Part shown: positions 63,240 through 64,000 of the stretch, piece by piece | Layout: every line of letters starts with the position of its first letter | Numbering within the stretch: the first letter of the stretch is position 1 | Source: Paenibacillus dendrobii | GTDB lineage: Bacteria > Bacillota > Bacilli > Paenibacillales > Paenibacillaceae | DNA: 64,000 bases | Assembly: GCF_009807035.1 (NCBI RefSeq) | Contig: NZ_WUBI01000002.1 | Span: 1-64,000, forward strand | Direction: 5' to 3' | Position numbers and translations under genes: made by a program | The notes under the pieces: generated by a model | Databases searched by the model: none | Told to the model about the DNA's origin: nothing | What the model saw: only the letters and a program-made list of their open reading frames with translations

Positions 63240-64000
63240 AACTCAGCTCTCCCGTCGTTTGAATCAGCTGTTGAAGTTTGGAATATGCGCTGCCGCTGTC
63301 GATGGCCTGTGCTGCTGTATGAACACCTTCAGCGATTGTGTCCGATAACCCCGAGACATAAATACATGCACCCGCATTGGCCAGCACAACATCCCGGTAA
63401 GGACTTTTTACGCCTTGAAGGACGGACTCCACTATTTTTGCATTTTGCAGCGCATCTCCGCCGAGAACAGACTCAAGCGGATGAACATCAAGCCCAAGGT
63501 CATGCGGATGGATATCATAGGTCCGAACCGTTCCCCCGCGCAGCTCGGAAACCTGGGTCGGCGCCGAAATGCTAATTTCATCGAGACCGTCATGGCTGGT
63601 TACCACGAGTGCACGCTTGGAGCCAAGCTCCCTTAGAACCTCGGCAATGGTCTCCGTCCGGTTACGGTCATATATACCAAGCAGCTGGCGATCGGCTCCT
63701 GCCGGATTGGTCAGTGGTCCCAGCATATTGAAAACAGTACGTATCCCTAACTCCTTGCGCGGGCCTGCGGCATGCTTCATGGAAGGATGATAGAGCTGCG
63801 CGAATAAAAAGCAGATGCCGATCTCATCAAGACAGCGCTTAGCCTGCTCACTGCTCAGATGAATGTTCACACCCAGCGCTTCCAGTACATCCGCGCTTCC
63901 TGCACGACCTGACGCCGACCGGTTTCCGTGTTTGGCCACCCGCACAGAGGCGGAAGAAGAAATAATGGCCGAAGCTGTTGAAATATTGAATTTGTGAATT
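63229..64000 (-). CDS. trpD: Anthranilate phosphoribosyltransferase (5' end off window)
   Basis: About 256 C-terminal residues are present; the frame stays open to the right edge. It joins anthranilate and PRPP. The family segments KFNISTASAIISSSA, VAKHGNRSASGRAGSADVLE and FNMLGPLTNPAGADRQLLG are clear. The apparent start at 63945 is internal, since the conserved reading continues upstream. TrpE is expected beyond the edge. Confidence 0.95.
   Translation of the reverse strand, partial: IHKFNISTASAIISSSASVRVAKHGNRSASGRAGSADVLEALGVNIHLSSEQAKRCLDEIGICFLFAQLYHPSMKHAAGPRKELGIRTVFNMLGPLTNPAGADRQLLGIYDRNRTETIAEVLRELGSKRALVVTSHDGLDEISISAPTQVSELRGGTVRTYDIHPHDLGLDVHPLESVLGGDALQNAKIVESVLQGVKSPYRDVVLANAGACIYVSGLSDTIAEGVHTAAQAIDSGSAYSKLQQLIQTTGELSYVS

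Overview
The window reads as chromosomal DNA of a spore-forming Firmicute, most likely Paenibacillus. The grounds are bacillithiol genes (bshA, bshB1), a split menaquinol:cytochrome c reductase (qcrABC), sporulation/ypj-type membrane proteins, an IDEAL-domain protein, a DnaD/TseB neighbourhood and a gene order that follows the Bacillus subtilis trp-hisC-tyrA ... qcrABC-ypjA-ypjB-ypjC-ypjD-dapB-mgsA-bshB1-bshA-cca-birA-panBCD-dinG ... asnS-dnaD block with local insertions. No tRNA, rRNA, CRISPR array or insertion sequence was recognised.

Region 1 (1-13.1 kb) is the edge of a lipopeptide/polyketide-type biosynthetic cluster. A minus-strand operon runs 3-hydroxyacyl-CoA dehydrogenase, acyl carrier protein, FkbH-like protein, stand-alone acyltransferase, SbnB-like dehydrogenase, Ntn-hydrolase acylase, and then an NRPS that leaves the left edge. 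An FkbI-like acyl-CoA dehydrogenase is divergent, and a Sfp-type phosphopantetheinyl transferase follows it. The FkbH/I/J/K set without an O-methyltransferase predicts hydroxymalonyl-ACP, as in zwittermicin. The NRPS begins FAAL-PCP-C-A with a serine-like partial specificity code, so the product probably starts as an N-acyl-serine that the adjacent acylase could later deacylate.

Region 2 (13.2-19.6 kb) is a mixed accessory stretch. It holds a DUF1801 protein, a guanine deaminase/purine permease pair behind a good promoter with two PurBox-like sites, an orphan nicotianamine-synthase-like gene, a decayed or empty stretch, a transglutaminase-like protein and an AraC regulator.

Region 3 (19.6-25.4 kb) carries rlmD, csaA, an ECF sigma/anti-sigma/membrane-protein operon whose membrane protein contains a threefold internal repeat, and an SDR protein.

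Region 4 (25.4-47.3 kb) is housekeeping: hbd-ackA-asnS-dnaD, an FtsH-like protease with a membrane partner, tseB, an MTA/SAH deaminase-type amidohydrolase, rex, dinG, TPR proteins, panBCD (with an intrinsic terminator just upstream of panB), birA, cca, bacillithiol genes, mgsA, dapB and a MazG-like pyrophosphohydrolase.

Region 5 (47.4-57.3 kb) holds the YitT protein, ypjB, ypjA, qcrCBA, ypiF, IDEAL, a gamma-carbonic-anhydrase-fold protein, a 377-residue unknown, a histidine phosphatase and a second ECF sigma/anti-sigma pair. Region 6 (57.4-64 kb) is the trpD(partial)-C-F-B-A-hisC-tyrA aromatic amino acid operon, cut by the right edge.
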